From the NCBI RefSeq assembly GCF_007671655.1, contig NZ_VCGX01000004.1, positions 186,001 through 250,000 of the forward strand: a DNA stretch of 64,000 bases. Direction: 5' to 3'. The notes under the pieces were generated by a model. That model made no database searches. It saw only the letters and a program-made list of their open reading frames with translations, and was not told the origin of the DNA. The stretch comes from Marinobacter piscis (GTDB lineage: Bacteria > Pseudomonadota > Gammaproteobacteria > Pseudomonadales > Oleiphilaceae). A program made the position numbers and the translations under genes. Below, one piece after another: positions 51,998 through 61,479 of this stretch. Each line of letters begins with the position of its first letter. Positions within the stretch are counted from its first letter, which is position 1.

Positions 51998-53200
51998 GTG
52001 ATTAAAACAAATGCTCTGGTACTGACAACCTGCCTGTTCGCAAGCTCAGCAATTGCGGCCGACGCAGAGCTGATACAGCAAGGGGAATATCTTGCCAAGG
52101 CAAGCGACTGTGTCGCCTGCCATACAGCCCCGGGCGGCAAAGCGTTTGCCGGCGGCCTGGCGATGCCAACGCCTGTAGGGGACATTTACACAACAAACAT
52201 TACGCCGGACCCGGAAACGGGCATTGGTAATTACAGCCTGGAACAATTCGCTGCTGCTGTGCGTCAGGGAGAGTCTCCCGATGGCCCGCTGTACCCTGCT
52301 ATGCCTTTTACAAGCTATACGAAGCTGACCGATCCGGATATCGAAGCGTTATACGCGTACTTCATGGACGCTGTTGATCCGGTGAACCAGGAAAATAAAG
52401 AGTCTGACATCCCGTGGCCACTGAGCATGCGCTGGCCTTTGAACATCTGGAAAAGCCTGTTTCTGGAAGAAGGTGTCTATGAAGCCGACGCATCACAAAC
52501 CGAGCAGTGGAACCGCGGTGCCTACCTGGTTCAGGGCCCCGGGCATTGTAGCTCTTGCCACACTCCCCGAGGCCTGGCCTTTCAGGAGAAAGGTCTGAGT
52601 GAAAAGGACGAGGACTTCCTGGCGGGCGCCCAGCTTGACGGCTGGTGGGCCACCAGCCTTCATGGTGACTGGCAGACGGGCATTGGTGCTCTCTCCGCCG
52701 ACGAGATAGCGACGCTGCTCAAAACCGGCATGGGCGGGCAGGTCAGCGTATCCGGTTCTATGGGTGAAGTGGTCCGCCACAGCACACAACATCTCACAGA
52801 TGAAGACCTGCTGGCTATTGGTGTCTACCTGAAAAGCTTATCGCCATCACCGGATAGTATTGCGACCAACGTTGATGAGCCCACGCTCAACGGCGCTGAG
52901 TTATATAATGAGTACTGTTCAACGTGTCACACGAGCAACGGTTCGGGCTACCCGGATGTCACACCAACGCTTGCCGGGAACCCTACGGTAAATGCAACAG
53001 ACCCGAGTTCTGTCATCCGGGTTGTTCTTGATGGTGTGGAAAGCCCGGTGAGCGGCCCCGGCCACACTCAGCGATTGATGCCCGGATACGCCTGGCAACT
53101 GAGCAATGAACAAGTTGCGAACTTATTGACGTTCATGCGCAGTCGCTGGGGCAATGACGCCGGGCCCGTCTCTGCTACCGAGGTTGAGGCGCACCGATAA
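51998..53200 (+). CDS. Triheme cytochrome c (dehydrogenase subunit type)
   Basis: A 400-residue protein with a signal peptide (cleavage after Ala-Ile-Ala at about residue 20) and three CXXCH sites at residues 38, 184 and 307, the spacing of membrane-associated cytochrome c subunits of alcohol and gluconate dehydrogenases. GTG start with AGGAGGGG overlapping the upstream stop, so it is coupled to the flavoprotein gene. It most likely carries electrons from that enzyme to the quinone pool or a terminal oxidase. Confidence 0.9.
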   Translation: MIKTNALVLTTCLFASSAIAADAELIQQGEYLAKASDCVACHTAPGGKAFAGGLAMPTPVGDIYTTNITPDPETGIGNYSLEQFAAAVRQGESPDGPLYPAMPFTSYTKLTDPDIEALYAYFMDAVDPVNQENKESDIPWPLSMRWPLNIWKSLFLEEGVYEADASQTEQWNRGAYLVQGPGHCSSCHTPRGLAFQEKGLSEKDEDFLAGAQLDGWWATSLHGDWQTGIGALSADEIATLLKTGMGGQVSVSGSMGEVVRHSTQHLTDEDLLAIGVYLKSLSPSPDSIATNVDEPTLNGAELYNEYCSTCHTSNGSGYPDVTPTLAGNPTVNATDPSSVIRVVLDGVESPVSGPGHTQRLMPGYAWQLSNEQVANLLTFMRSRWGNDAGPVSATEVEAHR

Positions 53201-53254
53201 CATAGCCGGGGCCGCCAACTGGCGTGCCCCGATAACCAAACTGAGAGATCAATT

Positions 53255-53398
53255 ATGACACTTCACCTGGAACTCGCCCCTTTAATCAGCCTGGGAGCCG
53301 GCGTTGCTATTCTGGCCTTCCCCCGTTTGCTCAACTTCATTGTTGCGGGATACCTGATCGCTCTTGGCGTTTTAGGATTATTGGGGCACTCGCTATAA
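53255..53398 (+). CDS. DUF3096 small membrane protein (47 aa)
   Basis: A 47-residue protein, too short for usual gene callers, with the DUF3096 pattern: 'PLISLGAGVAILAFPRLLNFIVAGYLI' and a second hydrophobic segment to the C-terminus. One or two membrane helices with a conserved 'FPRLLN' turn. A GAGAG site precedes the ATG. It lies 54 bases after the triheme cytochrome gene, perhaps in the same transcript. Function unknown. Confidence 0.8.
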   Translation: MTLHLELAPLISLGAGVAILAFPRLLNFIVAGYLIALGVLGLLGHSL

Positions 53399-53748
53399 GT
53401 CATCGCTTTTTCTTATAAGCCAAGTGCTTACGCAAACTGTAGGAAATATCTCACACGCCTTCGGGACAATCTCCCATATACCCGGATTCTCTATTCGCTA
53501 GAATAAGCAGTGTCAGGGATGACAAGCCATCAAGGAATGTTGGCTCAGGGATGAAGCGCTCAGGATGAGCCACAGCCTGAAGGATCGGGCGGGGGTCAGC
53601 CACGGTTGCAAGAGTCACACGGATGTTGGCTCTTGCCCCGTGCACTGCTTTTCTAATACTTGCCTGATTCCGAACACCTTACTTCTGGTGCCTTGCGCTC
53701 TGACTCATAACCATAACGACGTATTTGAGCCTCAGGAGTCATGTATAC
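53399..53748. other. 350-base gap without a convincing gene
   Basis: No strand shows a gene with a ribosome site. A minus-strand frame at about 53451-53645 reads protein-like ('VADPRPILQAVAHPERFIPEPTFLD') but has no start signal or recognised relative; it could be a decayed coding fragment. The right end holds the ribosome site of the comEA-like gene (AGGAG at about 53734). Confidence 0.4.
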
Positions 53749-54018
53749 ATGAAGCGCACACCTTTCTTTGCAACTCTCGTTCTGTTATTCAGCCTGGTAA
53801 GCGGTTTTGCCTATGCAGAACAGCCCGCTATAAATATCAATAGTGCCGACGCAGCTACCCTGTCCAGCCTTGATGGTATAGGGGCGAGCAAAGCCGAAGC
53901 CATCATCACCTATCGCGAAGAGAATGGCCCCTTCAAAGCACCGGAAGACCTTTCCAATGTTAAAGGCATTGGCGCCCGTACGATTGAAAAAAATGCGGAC
54001 CGTCTTGCGGTAAAATAA
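53749..54018 (+). CDS. ComEA-like helix-hairpin-helix DNA-binding protein
   Basis: An 89-residue protein with a signal peptide (cleavage after Ala-Tyr-Ala at about residue 23) and one ComEA domain with two helix-hairpin-helix motifs ('LSSLDGIGASKAEAII', 'LSNVKGIGARTIEKN'). Such proteins bind DNA in the periplasm during natural transformation. I start at 53749; an ATG at 53741 in another frame makes only three codons. No other com gene is adjacent. Confidence 0.9.
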   Translation: MKRTPFFATLVLLFSLVSGFAYAEQPAININSADAATLSSLDGIGASKAEAIITYREENGPFKAPEDLSNVKGIGARTIEKNADRLAVK

Positions 54019-54045
54019 CGCACACAAGCGTTATCCGTTTTCCGG

Positions 54046-54066
54046 GCGGCGGCTTTCAGTCGCCGC
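54046..54066 (+). terminator. Terminator-like hairpin after comEA-like gene
   Basis: GCGGCG (54046-54051) pairs with CGCCGC (54061-54066), about 27 bases after the stop. There is no long T-tract, so this is tentative. Confidence 0.4.
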
Positions 54067-54182
54067 TTCCAGCTCTCATGGTCTCTACACTCGTTTTGTT
54101 TTCACTATGGCGGCCCTGTGGCATGCCTATACATGCTCTGTTAACCTCAGGACTCTCTCAAACTGACCTTCTTGGTTACTGA

Positions 54183-55112
54183 ATGATTCGAGGCGCCCTG
54201 CTCATTGCCCTGGCAGCCCTGCTCTGGGCAACCACCGGAATCGTTGCCAAATTCCTGTTTACCGGGACTGAGCTGCAAGCCATCACGCTGGCCTTTCTCA
54301 GACTGGCCATTGCGCTGCCGTTTTTCTGGATACTGATGCGCCGAGAGCAGCAGCAGGTTCAGAAACTCAGCGCCACTCCGAACCCACCTGACAGCTCCCT
54401 TCGACAGCTGAGCCTCAAATCACTGGCCCCTCTGGCAGCACTCGGGTTGTTCCAGGCCGTTTACCAGGGCAGTTACCTCATAGCTGTCGACCTGACGGGC
54501 GCGGGCATCGCAACTCTGATCGCGCTCTGCCTGCCTCCGGTAATGGTCGCGCTTCTGGCTGCCCCTTTGTTGGGCGAGAAACCGGGTCTGCTAACCGTTA
54601 TTGCACTGATCGCTGCAATTGCCGGTACCGCCATGCTGGTTATCAGTGACATGGACACAAGTGGCAGGCTGCGTCTTGCGGGCATTCTCATGGCACTCCT
54701 GGCGGCTTCTGTGTACACGGGTTTTACCCTGACAAGTCGGTACAGTTCGGCAGGCACCCCTGTATTCACCACCGCCTTCATTTGCTTCTTTACCGCAGCC
54801 CTCATCCTGCTTCCGGTTGTATTGCTGAGCGGGGGCTTTGACGGTATTGGCAAACTTGAGGTGCGGCACTGGGCAATGATTGCTGTTATCGGCATTGTAC
54901 CTACCTGCATTGGCTATCTGAGTTTCTTTGCAGGCATGAAGACCACGCCAGCTACGCTTTCCAGTATTATTGTCACACTGGAGCCGTTATTTGTTGCGTT
55001 GCTGGCGTGGCTTTTATTAGAGGAGACGCTGGGGCCTGTTGGAATTACAGGCGCGATAATTCTGACCACGGCGGTTGTTGTAGCGTCGCGTTATGGTGAG
55101 CGTTCGGGGTGA
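54183..55112 (+). CDS. EamA/DMT family exporter
   Basis: A 309-residue inner-membrane protein with ten predicted helices in two EamA repeats (about residues 1-150 and 160-305, 'FFAGMKTTPATLSSIIVTLEPLFVALLAWLLLEE' in the second). DMT transporters export small molecules such as amino acids or drugs; substrate unknown. Convergent with the SNF transporter (17-base gap). Confidence 0.9.
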   Translation: MIRGALLIALAALLWATTGIVAKFLFTGTELQAITLAFLRLAIALPFFWILMRREQQQVQKLSATPNPPDSSLRQLSLKSLAPLAALGLFQAVYQGSYLIAVDLTGAGIATLIALCLPPVMVALLAAPLLGEKPGLLTVIALIAAIAGTAMLVISDMDTSGRLRLAGILMALLAASVYTGFTLTSRYSSAGTPVFTTAFICFFTAALILLPVVLLSGGFDGIGKLEVRHWAMIAVIGIVPTCIGYLSFFAGMKTTPATLSSIIVTLEPLFVALLAWLLLEETLGPVGITGAIILTTAVVVASRYGERSG

Positions 55113-55129
55113 AATATAACCCATAGATC

Positions 55130-56512
55130 TCAGACCAGATTATAAAGAAACACGACCGCGATGCCTGCCGGCGTTACGAACTTCAGTACAACCATGAATG
55201 CCTTGTACGCACCACCCTGCAAACCAATATCTTCTGCAAGTCCTTCACGGCGGATGGCCCAGCCTGCAAACAGGGCGATTGCCAGTCCACCCAGGGGCAT
55301 CATCAGGTTGGAAACAAGAAAATCGAGCAGATCAAACACCGTTTTTTCTTCAAACATGCTGATAAAGCCCAGCGGGTGAATATCGCTCCACAGGTTGAAG
55401 GACAACACGGTGCCTATACCGATAAGCCAGACAGCAACACCACCCCCCACGGCGCTTTTAACCCGGCTTGCACCCTTGTGCTCCTCAAGCCATTCAACAA
55501 CCGGCTCAAGCATGGAAATCCCTGACGTTATGGCGGCCACCAGCAACAGCGCAAAGAAGATAGCCCCAAACACTACGCCGCCGCCCATTTGCCCAAAGGC
55601 CAGTGGCAGAGTCACAAAGATCAGCCCTGGCCCCGCACCGGCTTCAAGGCCGTTGGCGAATACCAGTGGAAATATCGCCAGACCGGCAAGCAAAGCCACA
55701 CTGGTATCCAGCACGGCAATGGTCATGGCCGTTCGTGCGATATTGATGTTTTTAGGCAGGTAGGAACCATAAGCCATCAAAACGCCTATGCCGATACTGA
55801 GAGTAAAGGCTGCGTGCCCCAGAGCGGTTAAAACGCCTTCGGTGGTCAGGCGGCTGAAATCGGGTGAAAACATGAAGCTGACCGCGCGGTCAAAGCTGCC
55901 GCTGTTCATGGCGTAGAACACCATCACAATGAGCAGAACGAATAACAGGGGCATCAGCATGTTAACGGCTTTTTCAAGGCCGGAGCGGATACCCTTGCCA
56001 ACAATAAAGACAACAATGCCCATGAAGACTGTGTGCCAGAACAGCAATTCCCACGGATTCGCCAGCAGGTTATTGAACTGCCCGCCTATGGCTTCAGCAT
56101 CCGCACCAACGAACATACCGACCGCAGCTTTACCTATGTAAACCAGCGCCCAACCACCGATAACGGCGTAAAAAGAGAGAACCAGAAACGAGGCCAATAC
56201 ACCGTTCCAGCCGATGATGCGCCAGCCTTTGGATGTTCCCTCGGTCCGGGTCAGGGTGCGCATACTTGCAACCGGGCTTTGCCCGCCCCGGCGACCAATC
56301 ATGATTTCTGCAATCAGAACCGGTACCCCGATAAGGAATATGCAGGCAAGATAAACCAGTACAAAGGCACCACCGCCATTTTCACCGGTGATGTAGGGAA
56401 ACTTCCAGATATTGCCAAGCCCGACGGCAGAGCCTGCAGCCGCCAGAATGAACGCCATTTTTGAGGTCCAGAGATTACTGGCCTGTTGGTGGGGATGTAC
56501 TGCCTCGCTCAT
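55130..56512 (-). CDS. Sodium-dependent neurotransmitter:sodium symporter family transporter
   Basis: A 460-residue SNF/NSS transporter with about 11-12 helices, the N-terminal 'LWTSKMAFILAAAGSAVGLGNIWKFPY' signature and the 'GGGAFVLVYL' segment. LeuT-like bacterial members import amino acids (for example Tyr, Trp or Leu) with Na+. Together with the nearby aromatic aminotransferase and IOR genes it may supply aromatic amino acids, which is inferred from position. Confidence 0.93.
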   Translation of the reverse strand: MSEAVHPHQQASNLWTSKMAFILAAAGSAVGLGNIWKFPYITGENGGGAFVLVYLACIFLIGVPVLIAEIMIGRRGGQSPVASMRTLTRTEGTSKGWRIIGWNGVLASFLVLSFYAVIGGWALVYIGKAAVGMFVGADAEAIGGQFNNLLANPWELLFWHTVFMGIVVFIVGKGIRSGLEKAVNMLMPLLFVLLIVMVFYAMNSGSFDRAVSFMFSPDFSRLTTEGVLTALGHAAFTLSIGIGVLMAYGSYLPKNINIARTAMTIAVLDTSVALLAGLAIFPLVFANGLEAGAGPGLIFVTLPLAFGQMGGGVVFGAIFFALLLVAAITSGISMLEPVVEWLEEHKGASRVKSAVGGGVAVWLIGIGTVLSFNLWSDIHPLGFISMFEEKTVFDLLDFLVSNLMMPLGGLAIALFAGWAIRREGLAEDIGLQGGAYKAFMVVLKFVTPAGIAVVFLYNLV

Positions 56513-56552
56513 TGCGTTCTCCGAATAGTTGTTTTTGTCGGATGATGAAATA

Positions 56553-56580
56553 TTAAAGCCCCCTGTATAAGGGGCTTTAA
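56553..56580 (-). terminator. Intrinsic terminator after aminotransferase gene
   Basis: A perfect 10-bp stem (TTAAAGCCCC at 56553-56562 with GGGGCTTTAA at 56571-56580) over an 8-base loop, 30 bases beyond the aminotransferase stop and before the SNF gene. The A/T flanks make it functional in both directions; reading leftwards it would end the IOR-aminotransferase transcript. Confidence 0.8.
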
Positions 56581-56609
56581 TCAGGGTTTATCAGGGGGTT
56601 GGTAGGTGC

Positions 56610-57791
56610 CTACAGAACGCTGTTGATAGCCTGAGCCACACCCGGTAACACTTGCGCATTCAGCCCGGCCACGTTCACCCGGCTGCTCTCCAGCATGTAG
56701 ATGCCATGCTCTTCACGCAGCTGACGAACCTGGTCCGGTGTTATTCCCAGAAACGAGAACATGCCCCGTTGCCGCGCAATAAAGCCAAAATCACCGGCGG
56801 GTGCCAGGGCATCCGCAAAAGCATGACGCAAACCAAGAATGCGCTCACACATGCTGCCAAGTTCGTGTTGCCAGCCCGCGCGCAAGGCGTCGTCATCCAG
56901 AATGGTTTCCACAATAGCGGCTCCGTGCGCCGGAGGCATGGAGTAGTGTGAACGCACCACACTCAGCAACTGGCTGGTTGCCGCCGTATTGATGGCCCGG
57001 GTTTCCGAGATCAGCATCAGCGCACCCGTCCGTTCCCGGTAGAGACCAAAGTTCTTGGAGCAGGACGCGGCAACAACCATTTCCGGTACCTGGCTGGCGA
57101 GGTAACGCAAGCCGGCAGCATCCGGGTCAAGCCCCTCACCCAGACCCTGGTACGCCATATCCACGAAAGGCAGCAAACCTTTGCGTTGAATCAATTGCGT
57201 AACGGCCTGCCACTGATCTGCAGTCAGATCAGCGCCGGAGGGGTTGTGACAGCACCCATGAAGCAGGACAACATCGCCGGCCCTGGCGGATTCCAGGGAC
57301 TCGAGCATGGCCGGGAAATCAACCGTCAAGGTTTCGCGGTCAAGATAGGCATACTCACGAATGTTCAGGCCCGCACCGCCCAGCAACGGCATATGATTCG
57401 CCCAGGTGGGTGTGCTTACCCAAACCGTGGTATCCGGCTGACACAAGTGAAAAAACTCTGCCGCCATACGCAGAGCGCCGCAACCACCCGGTGTCTGGAT
57501 AACCGAGGTGCGGCCATCACGAATCAGGCTGTTGTTGTCGCCCAGTATCAACCGCGCCATGGCTTCGTTAAAACCGGCAGATCCGGCCGGGCCGACATAG
57601 CTTTTGGTGGTTTCACCTTCAAGCAACCGCCGCTCGGCCTCGTGTACTGAGGCCATAATGGGTGTGTTGCCCGCGTCATCTTTATAAACACCAATGCCGA
57701 GGTCGACTTTGCCGGGCCGGCTATCGTCACGATACATCTGCATAAGCTGCAGAATGGGATCCTGGGGTAACTGTTCCAGCCCCTCAAACAT
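56610..57791 (-). CDS. Aromatic/aspartate aminotransferase
   Basis: A 393-residue class I PLP aminotransferase with the AspC/TyrB layout: 'VDLGIGVYKDDAGNTPIM', Lys246 in 'ASCSKNFGLYRER' as the PLP lysine and 'CCHNPSGADLTADQW' upstream. It would convert Trp, Tyr or Phe to the 2-oxoacid that the neighbouring IOR then decarboxylates. Its start overlaps the IOR stop by eight bases, showing tight coupling. Confidence 0.92.
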   Translation of the reverse strand: MFEGLEQLPQDPILQLMQMYRDDSRPGKVDLGIGVYKDDAGNTPIMASVHEAERRLLEGETTKSYVGPAGSAGFNEAMARLILGDNNSLIRDGRTSVIQTPGGCGALRMAAEFFHLCQPDTTVWVSTPTWANHMPLLGGAGLNIREYAYLDRETLTVDFPAMLESLESARAGDVVLLHGCCHNPSGADLTADQWQAVTQLIQRKGLLPFVDMAYQGLGEGLDPDAAGLRYLASQVPEMVVAASCSKNFGLYRERTGALMLISETRAINTAATSQLLSVVRSHYSMPPAHGAAIVETILDDDALRAGWQHELGSMCERILGLRHAFADALAPAGDFGFIARQRGMFSFLGITPDQVRQLREEHGIYMLESSRVNVAGLNAQVLPGVAQAINSVL

Positions 57792-60700
57792 GATCTGCCT
57801 CCTTTTCTTCTGCCTGTGCGGTTCTGATCAGTGTCGGGCGCCCTGTATCCAGAGCTTTGGTCAGCTGCGACTGTTTTTCCTGAACGGCTTCTGCAGCCTG
57901 TTCACGTACCGGCCCATAGCCCCGTATCTCACCAGCCAGCTCTGCCAACTGCAGGAAGGTGTCGTAATTGCTGGCATCCAGTTCGTGGACAATGCGCTCC
58001 ACCAGCTTTTGATAATCCTGCAGCTGGGCCCGGTCCATCCTGCGGTCGGGGGAATAGCTGAATGGGTCAATGGCAGTGCCACGCAGCACACGGAACTTCG
58101 CCAGCACTTTGAATACACGGAACATCCAGGGACCAAACTGGCGCTTTTTCGGCCGACCCTGGGCATCGGTGCCGCGATTCATAAGGGGCGGCGCCAGATG
58201 GAAGTGAACCTTGAAGTCCCCCTCAAAGGTGTTATTCACTTCTTTCATGAAGTCTGTTTCGGCAAACAGGCGAGCCACTTCGTACTCATCCTTGTAGGCC
58301 ATAAACCGGTATAACTGCTTTGCAACCGCATGGGTCAGCAAATAGTTGCTCTCACCTAACCGTTCCTCAGCCTTCCGCACCTGTTCTACCTGTGCGGTGT
58401 ATTTGTTTGCCCAGCGGCGGCTCTGATAGTTCACAAGGTGCTGATGGCGACTCGCAATCAGCGAGTCCAGGCCAGGCTCAGCTTTCACTTCCACAGGTTT
58501 TGCTTCACCCGTATCCAGAAGATCCGTCAGAACCTTCACATCCACTGCTGCAATACGTCCCCAGCCAAAGGCTTCCTTGTTGCGCTCAACCGCTACACCA
58601 TTGAGTTCAATGGCCCTGATTAACGCTTCCTGCGACAGAGGCAAAAGCCCACGCTGCCAGGCAAACCCCAGCATCATCACGTTGGAAAACACTGTGTCGC
58701 CCATCAGTTTTTCAGCTATGCCGTTGGCATCCAGCCGCGCGAAATTATTTTCCCCTACAGCATCGCGAATCAGATCCAGGCGTTTGTCGGCCTGCATGTC
58801 TGCGTCACGGAAGAGCACATAATCGCCGGTGGGAAGCTCCGCCTCATTGGCAACCACACGGGTGTGATCCGGCCTCAGAACGCTCAACGCTTTCTGGGAC
58901 GATGCCACCACCAGGTCACAGGCAACGACGGCATCAGCCTGGCCACTGCTGATACGAACCTGGTGCAACTTGTCTGGCGAGGGTGCCATACGCACAAAGC
59001 TGAGCACGGTACCGCCCTTCTGGGCAAAACCGGTGAAGTCCAGCACTGAGGTGCCACGGGACTCCAGGTGGGCCGCCATGGTAATCAGCTGCCCCACGGT
59101 TACAACGCCTGTGCCACCAACACCACCAACCAGAACATCATAGGAACCCGTCAGTTCCGGCAGCACCGGGTCCGGGATATCCTTCAGCCTGGAGGTCAGC
59201 ACAGAGCCTGTATCCATACCGCGGGACTTGCGCAGCTGGCCACCCTCAATGGTCACAAAACTTGGGCAGAAGCCATTGACGCAGGAGAAATCCTTGTTGC
59301 AGGAGGACTGGTCAATTTTGCGCTTGCGACCCAACTCTGTTTCCCGAGGGACCACAGAAAGACAGTTCGACTGCACAGAACAGTCACCACACCCTTCGCA
59401 CACGTGATGGTTGATAAACGCCCGCTTTGCCGGATCCGGGTACTGATTTCGCTTGCGCCGGCGACGCTTCTCGGCCGCGCAGGTCTGGTCGTAAATAAGC
59501 ACTGTGCAGCCGGGAATGTCACGCAGTTCCCGCTGTACCTTGTCCAGTTCCGTACGGTCGTGAAAAGTAACGTCTTCCGGAAACTCTTTCTTGTGACCGT
59601 CGTACTTCTCCGGCTCGTCACTGAGTACGACAACCCGGCGCACACCTTCGGCCGCTACCTGCTGTGCGATCATCGGCACTGTGATCTGACCATCCACAGG
59701 CTGACCACCGGTCATAGCAACCGCATCATTGAACAGGATTTTGTAGGTAATATTGATGCCTGCGGCAATGGCCTGACGAATGGCCATGGACCCGGAATGG
59801 AAGTAGGTGCCCTCGCCCAGGTTCTGGAACACATGGGGATTTCCGGTGTAACGACTCTTGCCAATCCAGTTGACGCCTTCGCCGCCCATCTGGATCAGCG
59901 ACTCTGTGTTACGCCCCATCCAGGACGCCATGAAATGACAACCGATGCCTGCCAGCGCTTTACTGCCTTCAGGCACATGCGTCGATGTGTTATGCGGACA
60001 ACCGGAGCAGAAATACGGCAGGCGCTTCACACCGCCCGGGTCTTCCGCGTTGCTCATGTTGTTGATGGCTGCCAGCTGTTCGCTGAAATCCTCGCCAAAA
60101 AAACGACCCAGCCGGGCCGCCAGAAACCCGGCAACCAGTTTGGGGCTCAACTCACCCACATAGGGGATCAGAGGCTGACCCACTTCGTCCTGCTTGCCGG
60201 TAATAAGAACCTCACCCGGGCGATCCGGCTCCGACATGGCCTCCTTGATCTGGCTCTCGATAATGCCCCGCTTCTCCTCAATAACCAGCACTTCTTCCTT
60301 GCTGTGAACAAAACTGAGAATGCCCCGGCGCTCAATGGGCCACACCAGGCCCACTTTGTAGATGTCCAGGCCCAGATCCCGGGCACGATCTTCGTCAATA
60401 CCCAGCAGTTCCAGTGCTTCCAGCAAATCCAGGTGGCCTTTGCCGGTGGTCACAATGCCAAAGCGCGCTTTATCGTTGTCGTACAGACAACGGTCAATCG
60501 GGTTGGCCCGGGCAAACGCCTGCACTGCAGCCAGCTTGTGTTCAATGCGGGTTTCCAGCTGGGGGCCCGGCAAGTCCGGCCAGCGATAGTGCAGACCGGT
60601 TTCCGGCGGGGTAAAGTCATCGGGCGTGACGAACTCCGGGAGCGGTGGCAGTTCCACCGAGGCTGCACTTTCGACCGTTTCCGAGACAGCCTTGAAACCC

Positions 60701-61320
60701 ACCCAGCAGCCGCTGTAACGGGACAGCTCAATTCCCCAAAGTCCGTAGTCCAGATACTCGGCAATGTTAGCCGGATTGATGGTAGGCATGAAAAAGCTCA
60801 TGAATGCCACATCTGACTGGTGCGGCATAGAAGACGACACACACCCATGGTCGTCACCGGCAACCACAAGCACACCCCCATGGGGAGAGCTGCCATAGGT
60901 GGTGCCATGTTTCAGGGCATCACCGGCGCGGTCAACGCCCGGCCCCTTGCCGTACCAGATGCCGAATACGCCATCCACCTGCCGGTCTTCGTCTGTTTCA
61001 ACCTGCTGGGTGCCCAGCATGATGGTTGCTGCAAGGTCTTCGTTGATTGCAGGAATAAAATCAATGCTGTTTTCATCCAGCAGTGTCTTGCTCCGCCACA
61101 GCTCCAGATCGTAACCGCCGAGCGGTGAACCTCGATACCCGCTTACCATGCCTGCGGTCTTGAGCCCCAGCTTGCGATCCAGCGCCGCCTGCATCAGAGG
61201 AATCCGAACCAGGGCCTGGGACCCTGTAAGGAACACCCGGCCGGATTCGCGCAGGTAACGATCTTCAAGCTTGTAGTCGTCCAACTGTACCTTGTCGGTC
61301 CGGGGATTATCGGTGGACAT
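57784..61320 (-). CDS. Indolepyruvate ferredoxin oxidoreductase, fused alpha/beta
   Basis: A 1178-residue single-chain IOR-type 2-oxoacid:ferredoxin oxidoreductase. N-terminal IorA-like ThDP region ('TGSQALVRIPLMQAALD', 'GIGCHFMASWMGRNTESLIQMGGEGVNW'), a central region with Cys-rich 'HHVCEGCGDCSVQSNCL' and 'CNKDFSCVNGFCPSF' iron-sulfur motifs, and a C-terminal IorB-like gamma domain ('VGGVGGTGVVTVGQLI'). It oxidatively decarboxylates aryl pyruvates to aryl-acyl-CoA. An AAGGAG site lies before the ATG, and an inverted repeat overlaps it. The long plus-strand frame inside it is a shadow. Confidence 0.93.
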   Translation of the reverse strand: MSTDNPRTDKVQLDDYKLEDRYLRESGRVFLTGSQALVRIPLMQAALDRKLGLKTAGMVSGYRGSPLGGYDLELWRSKTLLDENSIDFIPAINEDLAATIMLGTQQVETDEDRQVDGVFGIWYGKGPGVDRAGDALKHGTTYGSSPHGGVLVVAGDDHGCVSSSMPHQSDVAFMSFFMPTINPANIAEYLDYGLWGIELSRYSGCWVGFKAVSETVESAASVELPPLPEFVTPDDFTPPETGLHYRWPDLPGPQLETRIEHKLAAVQAFARANPIDRCLYDNDKARFGIVTTGKGHLDLLEALELLGIDEDRARDLGLDIYKVGLVWPIERRGILSFVHSKEEVLVIEEKRGIIESQIKEAMSEPDRPGEVLITGKQDEVGQPLIPYVGELSPKLVAGFLAARLGRFFGEDFSEQLAAINNMSNAEDPGGVKRLPYFCSGCPHNTSTHVPEGSKALAGIGCHFMASWMGRNTESLIQMGGEGVNWIGKSRYTGNPHVFQNLGEGTYFHSGSMAIRQAIAAGINITYKILFNDAVAMTGGQPVDGQITVPMIAQQVAAEGVRRVVVLSDEPEKYDGHKKEFPEDVTFHDRTELDKVQRELRDIPGCTVLIYDQTCAAEKRRRRKRNQYPDPAKRAFINHHVCEGCGDCSVQSNCLSVVPRETELGRKRKIDQSSCNKDFSCVNGFCPSFVTIEGGQLRKSRGMDTGSVLTSRLKDIPDPVLPELTGSYDVLVGGVGGTGVVTVGQLITMAAHLESRGTSVLDFTGFAQKGGTVLSFVRMAPSPDKLHQVRISSGQADAVVACDLVVASSQKALSVLRPDHTRVVANEAELPTGDYVLFRDADMQADKRLDLIRDAVGENNFARLDANGIAEKLMGDTVFSNVMMLGFAWQRGLLPLSQEALIRAIELNGVAVERNKEAFGWGRIAAVDVKVLTDLLDTGEAKPVEVKAEPGLDSLIASRHQHLVNYQSRRWANKYTAQVEQVRKAEERLGESNYLLTHAVAKQLYRFMAYKDEYEVARLFAETDFMKEVNNTFEGDFKVHFHLAPPLMNRGTDAQGRPKKRQFGPWMFRVFKVLAKFRVLRGTAIDPFSYSPDRRMDRAQLQDYQKLVERIVHELDASNYDTFLQLAELAGEIRGYGPVREQAAEAVQEKQSQLTKALDTGRPTLIRTAQAEEKEADHV

Positions 61321-61333
61321 GACGGTACTCCTT

Positions 61334-61355
61334 TTTTGTCGATTTTATGACAAAA
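61334..61355. promoter_or_regulatory. TTTTGTC-N8-GACAAAA palindrome, candidate Lrp-type operator
   Basis: A perfect 7-bp inverted repeat (61334-61340 with 61349-61355), 13 bases upstream of the IOR start codon and touching its ribosome site. Dyads of this kind next to a divergently encoded Lrp-type regulator are likely its binding sites. Sequence is direct; function inferred. Confidence 0.55.
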
Positions 61356-61454
61356 GTCTAGAAGGAATTTTACAAAAGGTGCTTTCTTATTGAACGGGAG
61401 TTGGATTAAATTGCGAAAGAGTCTTTGATAAACAACAATGGATGCCAAATTTCC

Positions 61455-61464
61455 TTTGACAAAA
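61455..61464 (+). promoter_or_regulatory. TTTGACAAAA half-site repeat
   Basis: Repeats the right arm (TGACAAAA) of the palindrome at 61334-61355, in the same orientation, 16 bases before the regulator ATG at 61480. A TTTTACAAAA variant at 61368-61377 lies between. Three related half-sites over 130 bases would suit cooperative Lrp binding to both genes. Confidence 0.45.
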
Positions 61465-61479
61465 ATCAGGTGTTACCAA

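Noticed and set aside
59068..60816. 582-codon plus-strand open frame opposite the IOR gene
   Set aside because: Same reason: antisense to a well-supported gene, no recognisable protein features.
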